From Motacilla alba alba (taxonomy: Eukaryota; Chordata; Aves; Passeriformes; Motacillidae), in contig NC_052018.1 of the NCBI RefSeq assembly GCF_015832195.1, positions 63,301,666 to 63,365,665 of the forward strand: 64,000 nucleotides of DNA. The letters are read 5' to 3'. The notes below the pieces were generated by a model that had not been told where the DNA came from, made no database searches, and saw only the letters and a list, made by a program, of their open reading frames with translations. A program made the position numbers and the translations under genes. Of this stretch, positions 16,600 through 28,307 are shown in pieces. Numbering within the stretch: position 1 is the stretch's first letter; each line of letters starts with the position of its first letter.

Positions 16600-16930
16600 T
16601 ATCTTATATTGGTAGGGAACTTTAGAGATCACCTCCCCTTCCTAAGGGAAGCAGGATCAATTTTGAAACTACATCAGGGTGCTCAGGTCCTGTCAGTTTT
16701 GAGTATTTCCAGGGATAGAGACTGCATGTCTCTGGATACTTGCTCCCGTATTTGATTTTTCTTCACAGTGAATTTTTTTTCCTTCTACCTAATCTTCCTT
16801 GGTGCAGCCCATGTCCTTGGCCTCTCTCCTTGCCATTATGCATGACTGTCTTCTCTAGAGCCTCCCATCATTAGTTTAAGATTCCCTCTGAACCTCCTCC
16901 AAGCTGGACAAAACCCGCCCTTGAGATGGC
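16600..16930 (-). mobile_element. Old CR1 LINE 3' fragment
   Basis: Read on the plus strand this is the complement of a CR1 3' region. It shows TAGGGAACTTTAGAGATCACC, GTTTTGAGTATTTCCAGGGA followed by TAGAGACTGCATGTCTCTGG, then CTTCACAGTGAA and a pyrimidine-rich block. Many substitutions suggest greater age than the copy at 17.7 kb. It is non-coding, with approximate ends. Confidence 0.72.
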
Positions 16931-17741
16931 ACGGCACATTCTCATTCCATAGCAAGAGAACCCATGTAGATGTTTAACTGCAGCAGTGCAGTCCCTGCCT
17001 GTTCACACTGCTGCTATCCAAGTAAAGCAGCCACCACTCCCCATTCATACACTAGTCTTCCCAGTACTTCACCATGAACTCCATCACAGTGGAAACCCTC
17101 AACTATTTTTCCAGCATGGCAGCTCACGTGATCATTTTCTAGCCCAACCTGGTGAAAATGCCTCAGGCAGCTTTAGATTGTTATAAAAATGCTCAAGCAA
17201 ATCAAATCATTTTGAATTGGCTTTGCTCAAGGGATGACTCTGTAGGCAGCTGCGCCAGATGAGCAGAGAAAAAACTGTTGGCCAACAGGTGGGTTCATCC
17301 AGGTCCATTGGGAATGCAAAATCCTCATCCCTCTGTGGTTGCAGCTCCCACCAGATGAGTGGCACAGCAACAGCTACTTAAGCACTAATTCCCATAGGCT
17401 CAGGCTCCTGTGCTTGATAGTTTCTCTCCTGAGGTTTTGTCAAAACTTTCTGAGTCCTCAGCAGAGCAGTAATTGTTAACAATAACATTTACACAGGTGT
17501 ATGAACTTTCCACACATACTGTTCCTGCTTGCCAAGCAAAATGTTACAAGGATCAAGAAGAAGAAAAATGCAGCAGCACAAGCACTTAGTTAAAGCACAC
17601 CCACATGTGCTATGTTCAAACAGAGAAAGCAAAACAAGCAAAAGTCTTTTCTAATCCTTAAAGGTTAAGAAGCTTAAGTCAGTTTTGTAAAGACATTTTA
17701 TCTTGTCGCACCATCCTGTTACTGAGAAGCCACTTTAGACT
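16931..17741. other. Spacer, nothing recognised
   Basis: About 0.8 kb between two minus-strand CR1 fragments. It might contain further eroded CR1 sequence, but I cannot show that. Confidence 0.45.
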
Positions 17742-18665
17742 AGAGTAGAATAGCATGGAATAGAACAGTTCAGTTGGAAGGGACCTACAATGATCATCTA
17801 GCCTAACTGCCTGGCCACTTCAGAGATGATGAAAAATTAAAGCACTTTGTTAACAGCACTGTCCAAATGCCTCTTAGATACTGACAGTCTTGTGCCATCA
17901 AGCACTCCTCTAGGAAGCTTGTTCCAGAGTTTGACCACCCTATTGCTAAAAAAAAAGCTTTCTAATACCCAGTCTCTGTTGCATTTTTGAACCATTCCTG
18001 TGCATCCTGTCACTGGATTCCAGTGAGAAGAGATCAGCACCTCCCTCTCCATGTCCCCTCCCCAGGCAGCTACAGAGAGCAACAAGGTCAAAAATTCAGC
18101 CTCTTTTTCTGCAAACTAGACAAGCCCAAAGTCCTCCTCCACTCTTCCCAGGACATGCCTTCCAGCCCTTCCACCAGCTTTGTTGCCCTCCTCTGGATGC
18201 ACTCAAGGACCTTCACATCCTCCTTAACTTGTGGGCTCCAGAACTGCTCACAGTGCTCAAGATGAGGCTGGTGATGCTGTGTCTGATGCACCCCAGGGTA
18301 CAGTTTGCCCTCCTGGCTATCTGGGCACACACTGCTAACCAACACTGAGCTGCTGCCCACCAGCTGCTGTGCCAGATCCCTCTCGGCACAGCTGTTCTCC
18401 TGACTCTCCCAATTTATACTTGTACCTGATGTTACTCTGTCCCAGGCGCAGAATCCAGCATTTGGATTTGTTGAATTTCATCCCATGAATCATTGCCCAG
18501 TACTCCAATCTATCTAGATCCCTCTGCAAGGCCTCTACTCCCTCCACAGTCATCAGCACCTCCCAGTTGAGTACTATCAGCAAACCTGCACACGGGGCAC
18601 TCAACTGCTGCATCCAGATCATTTTAAGTATATTAAACAGAAGCATACCCTACAGGGCATCTCCC
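17742..18665 (-). mobile_element. CR1 LINE fragment with ORF2 remnants
   Basis: About 0.92 kb on the minus strand. The 3' end is the complement of an ATTCTATG-type repeat (TAGAATAGCATGGAATAGAAC) followed by CAGTTGGAAGGGACCTACAA. Upstream are three broken reading-frame pieces (18646-18335, 18360-18088, 18091-17837). They carry the C-terminal end of CR1 reverse transcriptase: ALQRDLDRLEYWA and [14 protein letters not shown], then [20 protein letters not shown], then LFFSNRVVKLWNKLPRGV. The pieces are in different frames, so the element is dead. It is 5'-truncated. Confidence 0.92.
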
Positions 18666-21600
18666 AGAGGTTCTCCAACCACCAAAGTCTGAACAATATA
18701 CGTGTGATAACCCTTTTGAAGCCTGTTGGATGTGTACTTTTATTTTAAAAACTGCTGAAACAACTTAGCTAACAGTCACGGCTGATGAACTACGTAACTG
18801 CAAGGACTTGTGAGGCATCAGCTTGCTCTCAAACGACAGAGGCAAGGTTAAGTCAATATGATGAAGCTCTCATATGGTCTGTGCCCTAGCACTACTGACT
18901 CCAGGACTCAAAGAAGCCTGTCTGAAATATTTTCCCCTGTGCCGCTGCAGTGTGCACCTGCAGCAGTCAGAGGGAGCAACAGTACTGCAAAGGAAAGTCA
19001 CACTTATTTTGGGGACCTCGCTGCCACACTACAGGTTTCCAAAGGTGAGATACTGACATTTCTGGGTCCTGTACATTTTCAAATTGACACGGTCAAGCCA
19101 GTGTAAGTTCCCACATGCACATTTATCGTGCCTTGGCAGCCATCAAAATAATCAGAAGAAAATGAAAGTTCACCATTACACAGTATTTTTTCTGAAGATT
19201 ATACACATGTAGTTTAAAACTTGGCTTACTCTCTCTGGCTTACCTCACAGAACTACATTTCCACTACTCAGCAGCTGAGCACAGAGGGAGGAGAGGATTC
19301 AGCAGTAATCTGAACTAGAAAGTCCGGCTGCTTTACGTGTAGGTGTGTGCTTGTGCCGAGGTGGCAGCTGAGTGGCCATGGGACAACAGGGCAGCCTTGC
19401 TCTAACCCAGGAGCAGAGCAGGGCTGGGCCCTCCAGCACTCCTCTCCTGCAGCACATTTTCATCAGAGGCCAGACATGAAGCCCATCAAAATCTACACAA
19501 ATAACAGAACTCCAGTAAGGCCAGGACAACACTGCAAGTGCCAGCATGCAGACACCATCCTTATCAAAAGCTGACTGCAACACACAAACTCCCATCCCAC
19601 AGTGTCTTTGCATTGGGCTGTGACCAGTGCTATGGGTGGTGACTCCCACCAGCTCTAGTGACCTTAATGACAAGACAGACCCTTTGTATCTGAATGCAGT
19701 TTCTCACCAACTAAACTTTATATTGCGAATAAACGAAATGAGTCATCAAACAGCTTGAGTGAAGCTCTCTTAGTCTTCACCAAAGTGCTAATTCCACCTC
19801 TCCCCCAGTTTGTTGAGTCAGAATGTCTCTCCCTCCAGCCCTGCTCTGCTGTACACAATCCAGAGAGGAACTGCAATGTTAGTTCTCCCATCACCTCTTT
19901 CATGCCTTCAGCCAAATGTCCCCACCTTACCGTTTGAGTCAGATTTCTGATTCTTTTCTTCCTGTGAAAGGGATTTAGCAGATAAACCCTCATTAATACT
20001 ATAATTCTTATTAAGAATTCCTTGCTAATGAGAGATCTGCCAAACACATGACTAGGCTAATTTGTACAGTGCTTGTTCTCAGCAATACCTGTACTCTGAA
20101 GTTCTGGTGTCCATCAATTATCCAAAGCACTAGTACAAATCTGGCATAAACAGGCACAACCCCATTTTCACAGACTTTCACTGTCCTCTCCTCCAGGAGA
20201 CAGAGGACAACTACATGCCAAAATCCTGTCTTGGCTTCTAGATCTGCTGCAAGCTACTCATTTCTCACTTTTCCTAGCCACAAACAGGCAGCTGCTGAAA
20301 CCTGCTTCTATTAGGATCTTCCCACAGAGCAGAAAGGTGGGTGGGCAATCCTGCTCCACCTGCTGCGGAGCTGGGCCGCCCCCTCTCCATGAGCACTGAG
20401 CAGTCACACACACCATGGTAGTGACAGCGTGCTCCCACCCATCTTCCGAGTGCATGACTAACAAAGCAAGGACCCTCTCCAGACCCTCTCCACCTGCGTG
20501 GTGCAGGGAACTTGAGCAGGCTCATGATGCTATGGGTTCCCTGTGTAACAGGTGTCACATCACTGACACGTAGCAACAGGGGCGGCTAAGTGCTGCTGCT
20601 TTTTGCATTGCTTTTCCATGACAGTCTTTTAGATAAATAGTTCTCAGAAGATCACAAGCATATTAGAGATGTCGGAGGCAGAATGCAAAAGCAAAACAAT
20701 TCAGCTCAGCCATGTCCACGCTGGCCCTCTCCAAGGCTTCCAACTCCCTGCACTACATCTTATACCTGCAAGCACTAAGGTGCACAGAGCCAGGTAAGTG
20801 GGTCTGCAAGGAGCCAGGTCCATGATCCCCCCAGCTGTGAGCATCCCTTCAACTCCAGCATGGGTGGGACAGCAGAGGTAAGGAACAGGGGCTCTTCCAG
20901 CCAGAGGCAGAGGAAGTTAAATTCAACAAGGCACAAGCATTGCCAAATTTTAAGTGAGGAACTGAATACAAAATCAAAAGGAAGAATTGCCATAAAACTT
21001 ATGTCTGGAAATGGCCCTTACTTAGCACTTTTTACTCCAACCAACCTGGCTGCTGCACTGCCTCAAGCAGTGGATTACACTTTGTGTGTTACTGTGCTCC
21101 CAACCATTTGGTTTCCATGTTCCACCTGGCTGTATGCCGAGGTCTGCAGCCTGATCCCCTTTTGCCACCAACCTGGCAGCCAAACTAGCCATGACTGCAC
21201 CAAACGGAGAGGCTGACCAATGGCAAGGAGAGACTTCCACACAGTTCAATATATTCTTTGGCAGAACAGAGATTTAAAAGCAGGCTAAATTCAATTATTT
21301 GTATAACTGGAATATCCATGTTACAGGGCTTGTAACCATAACAATCACTTAAACAAAGCTTTAAAGAAAACATTCCTTCGTTACCTAAAATATTGATTTT
21401 AGATTCTGATTCAGTTTCTCAGTCTTCCTCACTTCTGACCTCAAGAGGTGCTGCCTGCCTCCAGGTCTTACAAAATACATGGAAAAGGAAGAGCTTGGCT
21501 CAGAGGCACCAAGTATCCTCAGCTAGTACTTGTGTCTTGTGCCAATAGAATGATGCTTCCTAAATATATAAATACAAAAGGATCAGGTTGTCATATGGGG

Positions 21601-23984
21601 ATTGGGAGGTTTGCAAACATTAAAGAAGTAATCAGCTAGCAGGGATGTTTCTCAGAACAAGTCTCAGGCAATTAAACTGAGCCTACATTAATCACATTGC
21701 AAACACAAACTATTACTTCAGTTGGAGCCAGATTCATTTATAAGCTCAGGCACTGAAAAAAAAAAAAAGAAAATTAAGGGGGAAAAGCTGAAGTATTTGG
21801 CAATTGGCAATATACATTAAGGTCCCTTGATACTATGGCTGGATTATCTTCCATGTCCACAGACTCGATTCCACAGTTATGACTCTCGTATTAGTAAGAG
21901 TCATGCAGGCATCACACAAAGGCAACATTGATTTGTTATTCTGTAGCTCCGTCTGGATAATCAGGGAGAATTTGTTTTGAAAAGATTCAGCCATAGCCTT
22001 TTACTTTTTTCAGCTGCCTATGAAATGAGTATGTAGCCAGGAAAATGGGACACAGAACTGTAAGATGGATGTGATCTGCACAGCGTTTTTCTCACAAGAA
22101 CACAAGTACAGTGCATGTTTAACAAAAGGGAGTAGCTCCAGGGTGGCATTATATGATGGAGCTGAATGCAAACTCTTGAATATACAGCACATCAGGGAGG
22201 TACACTAGGAAAGGTACAAGAAGGAAAGTATTTTCTTCATGTGAGGAAGGAGAAAATATCTTCTTGAAACATGACTGGAGAGTCCCTCCTGGATGCCACC
22301 ACAGCTGGTATGGCTCTGCAAACTACCCCATGTGAGTTTCAGATCAGGTGGTCTGTGGATTAAGGAGCTAGACCAGCTGCTTTAGCTTCTCTCCACAGCG
22401 CAGTGATCTTGGCTGGACCTGGACATTACTGAATGAAAAGCAAACGTGCAGGAAGCTCAGTGACTAACAGATGTATTTAAGGCCAAAAAATATTCATGTA
22501 CCTAAAATACTGCAGCAGCAGCAGTTTTGTTTTATATGGTCAGGTTCAGAACAAACAGAAATTGCTTCACAGAATACTGTCAGAATAGAAATCAAATACA
22601 AACGTATCTGTGAGAAACCTGGGCATGTATTTTAGGTGCACACACCCACACATATATGCAGCCTGAATAGTGCATTCCCCTCCTCTGACACAATGAGGGA
22701 TGCCTTCAAGAGGAAAATTAGTCCAGGCATGCTCTTAACCCCATCTGCCTGTGCCACCCCTATTTAAACTACATACTGTATCATGTACTGGCTTGAAAAT
22801 CTTTCTATTTCCGTGACTTTTTCCTTCCTCTACACTCTCACAATGCTACTCCATTTCTTTTAGCAACACAATAACACAGCAGATCAAACCTGAAATTCTG
22901 CAGTTTAGTGCTCAGTACCAAAGACTGCAGTAATTATGCCAGGCGAACAGTCCCTACAAAACATTAGTTCTCATTTAGTTTTCTCACATTGGCTTACGGC
23001 TTAAACCATGACCTAAGACCCTTCAGCAAAATACCAATATGGAATCACTGCAGTCACTTGCAATTTAGCTGATACCAGTTTATTTACATTCCCATCCCAT
23101 GTGCAGATACTCGTATTTTAAGCAGCAGTTATCCAGAAGGCTTTTCACAATTAACATGCAGGTTGTCAGTTTCAAGGTTATTCAAACCAGCCGCAGCATC
23201 TGCTTCCAAAATTAAACCTGCACAGCTAAAGTGGGCTCTTTAGAGAGTGTTTCCAAATCTCCAAATCCCACCTCATACCTCCTGAACTGTGGCACTCCTT
23301 CCCTCCCAGAAATATTTGCTTTACCTTTCGTATGTTCAGATAGCCTTGCATCCTTCCTGAACATCTCTGTAGTAATACATAAAGGCTGAAAAATCATGCT
23401 ATGAGCATATGGTGCAAGGTTTGCTAAAATGGATGATTTCATGATTAGTTAAGACTACTGAGAAACCTTAGACAGGAAGCAAAGATTTGCAGCTGGGTTT
23501 CAGAGATGAAGTGTTCTGTCATAACGTGGGAAGCCCTTCTGCCCGAGGAGCTATCCTGTTGTGCTCTCCCCTCCAGAAGCTCTTCTGATATCTCACAGGC
23601 ATCACAGGGTACTTTTCCATTAACAGGCTCCACCAGAAGTGAAGGATTCAGCACTCTGTCCTCCACTCAGCCCCACAGGCAGCAGCTGACACGGCAGACG
23701 GGCATTCCTGAAACTGCTCCTGCAGGACTGTCTGTGCTACAGAAGGAGCATTTCTGACATCAACAAAGTGAACAGGACTTCAGTTTGGCAAGGTGACACA
23801 TCACACACACCCCACCATGACTCCTGCAGCACAACAATCTTCAAAACAACAACGAAGCTCCATTGTAACTGACACCAAAAACCTGGTTTTACTGTGCTCT
23901 TTAAATTTAAGGCAACTGGAGTAATTCGATAAAGAGCAGGTGTAAGAAACTGCTCCAGAGAACAGGGAAAGAAGAACCCACACC
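18666..23984. other. Spacer up to the HECA 3' end, nothing recognised
   Basis: About 5.3 kb of AT-rich sequence. Open frames of 60-124 codons (for example 19299-19673 and 20860-21216) have no recognisable domains. If HECA uses a more distal poly(A) site, part of this could be 3' UTR. Confidence 0.5.
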
Positions 23985-23999
23985 ATTAGCTGTCTGGTA

Positions 24000-24005
24000 T
24001 TTATT
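24000..24005 (-). terminator. Candidate HECA poly(A) signal
   Basis: AATAAA on the minus strand (TTTATT on plus). The minus strand just beyond it reads TAATGGTGTGGGTTCTTC, a good G/U-rich downstream element, which makes this the best-looking HECA 3' end. Other AATAAA copies on this strand at 24544-24549 and 26957-26962 have poorer downstream context and could be used alternatively. Confidence 0.55.
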
Positions 24006-27000
24006 ACTTTTTAATACAGAGAACTCACAACAAAATATTCTCTAACAACACACATAAATGATATCATAACCAATTATTTTAATTTCATCAACATTCATTT
24101 GCTATGTACATATTCTTCCATCTGCAAAAGTGCAATCCAAGAATGTCTCAACAAGAAACCTCTATGGACAAGTATATTGTTGAGGGGTTTTCTCACCAGT
24201 GGCCTTACAACGTGTTTGTCCTTGGTTACTTGGTACAGCAAAACGAGGAACACATGGGAGGGGGGAAAAAAAGGAAAAAAGAAAAATATTGGGCTAGATG
24301 CCTCCCTTGTAGGAATACTCCCTATTTTTCCAATTAAACTCATTATGAATATACTGCTCATTACTGGAGATGTTAATGTAAATAGACTATAGGATAGTCT
24401 ATGGTCTGGTTATAAAACACTGTAGTTTTAATGACTCTGCAGCATTAGACAGAACAACAATTTCAAGCTGTTTGTGTTGGTAGATGTCAAATTACACATC
24501 AGTGTGTAAAAGATGTCAATTTTGTTAGTTATGGTTATCAAAATTTATTTGTAGACATCTTACTGATGGATGAATTCAGTTTTACACATCCAAAATGTGA
24601 AGCCTACCTAAATGCAAGCCTCTCCTATGGAAAGGAGAGTTCACTACTGGAAAGAAAAGCATTTGCACATGCAACTCCTATTACTATCACAAGGAGTATC
24701 GTGCACTTAAGAGCAGAATGAACCCCCAAATTCAGAGGACGGCATTCTCATTTACAAAATATTGCAGGCAAATTTATCCTGACCATGGGCCAGCTTAAAA
24801 GGAACACATAGCATCAGAGAAAGGAAAGGTAATGAAGAATAAACTAGCCAAATAAACAAAACAAGCAGCTCCCTAGCTTGGGAGGTAATTTCCCTTATGA
24901 TGCATTTGTAAGCTCATGAATACTTCCAGTGCTTGTCAAGACAGGAAGCAGAGCAACTGCCAAAGTAGCCATTAGGTCCCAAAGAAGTTGCATTTGCACT
25001 TCTACTTTGGCAAAGCCCAGGAAACTCTCCTGCCCAAAGGTAAGGACTGACTGCTTGACTGGAATCTGCATGTTAGAGAAAATCGTGCATTTTCCAGCGA
25101 CCCAAGAGCAGCTTTCAGTACCAACAAGAAGCAGGGAAAGCCTTTACAAATTAAGGATAATTTACTTTGGAGTGAAAGTTCAGAAGAACCTTTCTGCAGC
25201 TCAGCTGGTTTCCACTGAGGATCATTTTTACAGTGCTCTGTATGCTGCTAGCCTCCAGTTGAGAGATGTGTTTTACAAGAAAATAGGCATTCCCCAAGCA
25301 GTGGGTAAGACTCAACAGCAGAATTAAAAGGAAAAGCTGGCAAAGAACTAAACTGCTTTCTTAGATAGATTTGTACATAATTCCTTGTCAGTGTTAAGAC
25401 TTTAAATGTGCTTTTCCCTTCCCATTTTCTCAGTCTGCTCCATTTCTGGTTTTGACTTGGATGTATTATACAATCTCTCAAATACTTCTTTTTAAAGCTG
25501 ACCATATTTCCTTTATTCCATGTCTACTCATTTTTGATTATCACACATACAGGTCTAGAGAGGCATCCAAGAACTTAAAGGGCAGAATTATAAATTAAGC
25601 TATTCTAAGTGAAGCAAGCAAACAAGTATCTAGGACAACTCCAGATCCCACTTCTCCCCTACCATGTGCCACAGTGACACCTCCTCCCAATACTGCACAA
25701 AAAACAGCACACAATGCCATGTATCCTAGGTGGGAACTGATACCCTGGACTCATGATGTGACTGGCACTGAAGGCTGAGCCTACAGTAAGAAACGTATGC
25801 TTTAATTGCTCTCTTTAATTGCTTAATTACAGGAGCTTTGTCTCTGCTGCGTGATTTCAGGCTGCTGCGACAGCCTCTGCTTTCTGTCTGGTGTGGTTCT
25901 CATGGTCCTGCCAGGCAACACAACTCCAACCTTGTCAACCAACCTAACTCCAACAGGTTGCTCAACACACCATCAAAGCTGAAGGGCTCATCCTTCTGGA
26001 GGAGTTAATCCAAATTATAATTCAATTGCCCTTCACAAGGGGTCTACACTGCACAGCTAATTAGGTTTTATCTGCTAGAAACCTTCTTCCTGCCCAGGTA
26101 TGCCCAGACCAGGTCCTGCTCCTATGGACCAAGGGAGCAGTGCTGGTTCCACTGCAGCTGGGCTTGGTGTAACTTTGTGGTAGCCATGAAAGGATAGTGT
26201 TAGAAGTCTCTCAAAGTCTTTCCCATAATTCTCCCAGAAGAAGAAACAGGTTTTCCCAAAACTGATGCAAGGAGGACAACTGCACAAAACCCCAAGAATG
26301 TGCTCCAGACCCAAAACCAAGCCCGGGAACTTGCACAGAAGGAGAGGAGCACCAGTGGTGAAGGCTACCACAGCCTGCTAACACAGCTGTTCAGACCAGT
26401 GCTGGACCACATGAGCTGGGGGGCACCCAAGGACATTGCTACTCAAACTGTGCCAACACTCTGTGCAGCTTGGGTATAACCTGAAGGGTAGCTGATGCTA
26501 AAAGGAGCTAATTCTGCAGTGGAACAGCCAGGAAATAAAACTCTAAACTTGGCATTTTTACACACAAAGAAACGTGGGCATTCAGCTTGACTTTTATGTG
26601 CACGATAATTTCTTAATTTGGCAGAAAGTGTAACTCTCAGTCCAACATAGGAAAAAACTCTATTTTGGCTTCTGACTTCTTTGTTTTCTTCCCCAGGGTG
26701 GCAGACTATCAGGGCCATTTTCAAGACTGTGATTTCAACAGATGCACTCTAAAAAGATTCTAATTTGGAAAAACAAAAGACTTTAGAAGGAACAAAAAAA
26801 TAATCCCACCATGTAAACAGAAACGAACCCCACACTTCTCCACTGGACAAACACTTCATAAATACACTATTGAGAAAAGCAAAAAAACCAAACATCCCTT
26901 TAAATCTCAACTGATTTGAGAAATCAAGCAAAAGATGAATGACCTATTTTGAAAAATTTATTTAAGGAAGGGCGAAATGGGAGTCAAGAAACAACAACGG

Positions 27001-28142
27001 CAGAGTCTACAGGGCCAAGCTCTCTGATACAAATTCACTGCTTAATGCAGTCTATTATGTACAGCACAGAGGTATGCAGAAAGTAAATATGCTAAGTTTG
27101 CTTTCTTAAAACATCTCCTTGTTTTTAGATCCTAGACTGAACACAATTTTGAAAGACAAAAGTGCAGTAATTAATTGTTTTTAAAAGTGATGACATGTTT
27201 TGTACTCAGTACCTCTCAGCTCATACAGGTCTGAGGGCCCAGACCTCACTTCATGGTTCTCCTTCCACACCAGCAACCCAAGCCTGCAGCAGACAGCAAA
27301 GCCTCAGTCCCAGCAGGCACATACAATCACATCCCCATTCGGCTCAACCAGTTCCTTCCCTAAAATGTCTGTAAAGAAACACCTTTAAATAAAGCATTTT
27401 AAGATCTCCAGCTTGTTTTGGTATGAGCAGATGACCCAGCTGGGCACATGACAGCCCTGTTGGAAGCAGCACTATTGCCTGCACTATAACTCAGTGAGGG
27501 CAATGCACATCAAACACACATAGCAGGAAGACACAATGCCAAAGGAATTCATTCAAGATTGCATTTTCTGGCACACATTTACATTCACTTGTCATGATAC
27601 CTCAGTTTACCCTGGTCATGGGAAATCTGAAAGAAAGCCTGCTGAGGGGACTGGCAACAGATGGCCAGCTCCTGCACCCCTGGGAACCAATGCAAAAGGC
27701 TGAATGAATTCAACAGCAACAGAATCATTTCTTTCCAAGAATTTCCCATTTCCACCAAGCTGGAGGAACAACCCTATGCAATTACCTATTTTCCAACTGG
27801 ACATATTTCTCTGTCCTTTATGTCTCCCCACACCCTTCCTATAAACTGTATTACAACTATAGAAAATATAAACCCAAGTCATTTTTAGCTGAACTTTACC
27901 CCACACATGGGATATATTGAAAGGCCATTCAGTTGGCTCACCTCCAACCTTCACAGAGATCTTGTCAGGAGGATTCTGGTTTTAACAACATGTATATATA
28001 CATATTAATATGTACACTGACAAAGAAGCTGCTCTTTCAGTTAGAAAAGAAATTAGATTTCATCACAGAATGAATCCTATAAAAAGATATGTAATAAAGT
28101 TGAAATACCCATAAAATAGCTATTACTAAAGCAAAGCTTTCG
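24006..28142 (-). other. HECA 3' UTR (predicted)
   Basis: About 4.1 kb between the HECA stop and the candidate poly(A) signal. It is AU-rich and free of CR1 or LTR insertions, unlike the flanking spacer, which fits transcribed and constrained sequence. It contains four UGUANAUA Pumilio-type sites on the transcript strand (28009-28016, 27995-28002, 27056-27063, 24103-24110). The open frames on either strand are taken as chance. Confidence 0.6.
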
Positions 28143-28307
28143 TCAATAAGCCTCCAAAACTTTAAATGAAGAAAATGGCTTCACAAAGTGGTAGTCTAGA
28201 TTTCCACAGTGAGGACATTGCTGGACGTTGCTGTATTCAGAGAAATACTGCATGCCAATCCGCACATCTATTACTGGCTTCCCACAGTGCTTACAGTTCA
28301 GTCGAGC
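28143..28307 (-). CDS. HECA: HECA coding exon 4 and stop
   Basis: A 165-base exon giving residues 477-530 and TGA. It starts ARLNCKHCGKPVIDVRIGMQ and ends KPFSSFKVLEAY. The CxxC pairs at 481/484 and 507/510 look like a zinc-ribbon type site that may combine with Cys pairs in exon 3. Acceptor TTACAG|GCT, phase 0. The open frame extending to 28328 starts in the intron, in a GTTT repeat that doubles as the polypyrimidine tract. The stop context is TGA followed by C. Confidence 0.97.
   Translation of the reverse strand, partial: ARLNCKHCGKPVIDVRIGMQYFSEYSNVQQCPHCGNLDYHFVKPFSSFKVLEAY

Noticed and set aside
24929..25327. 132-codon plus-strand open frame
   Set aside because: It lies antisense within the predicted HECA 3' UTR with no known domain. 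Taken as chance.
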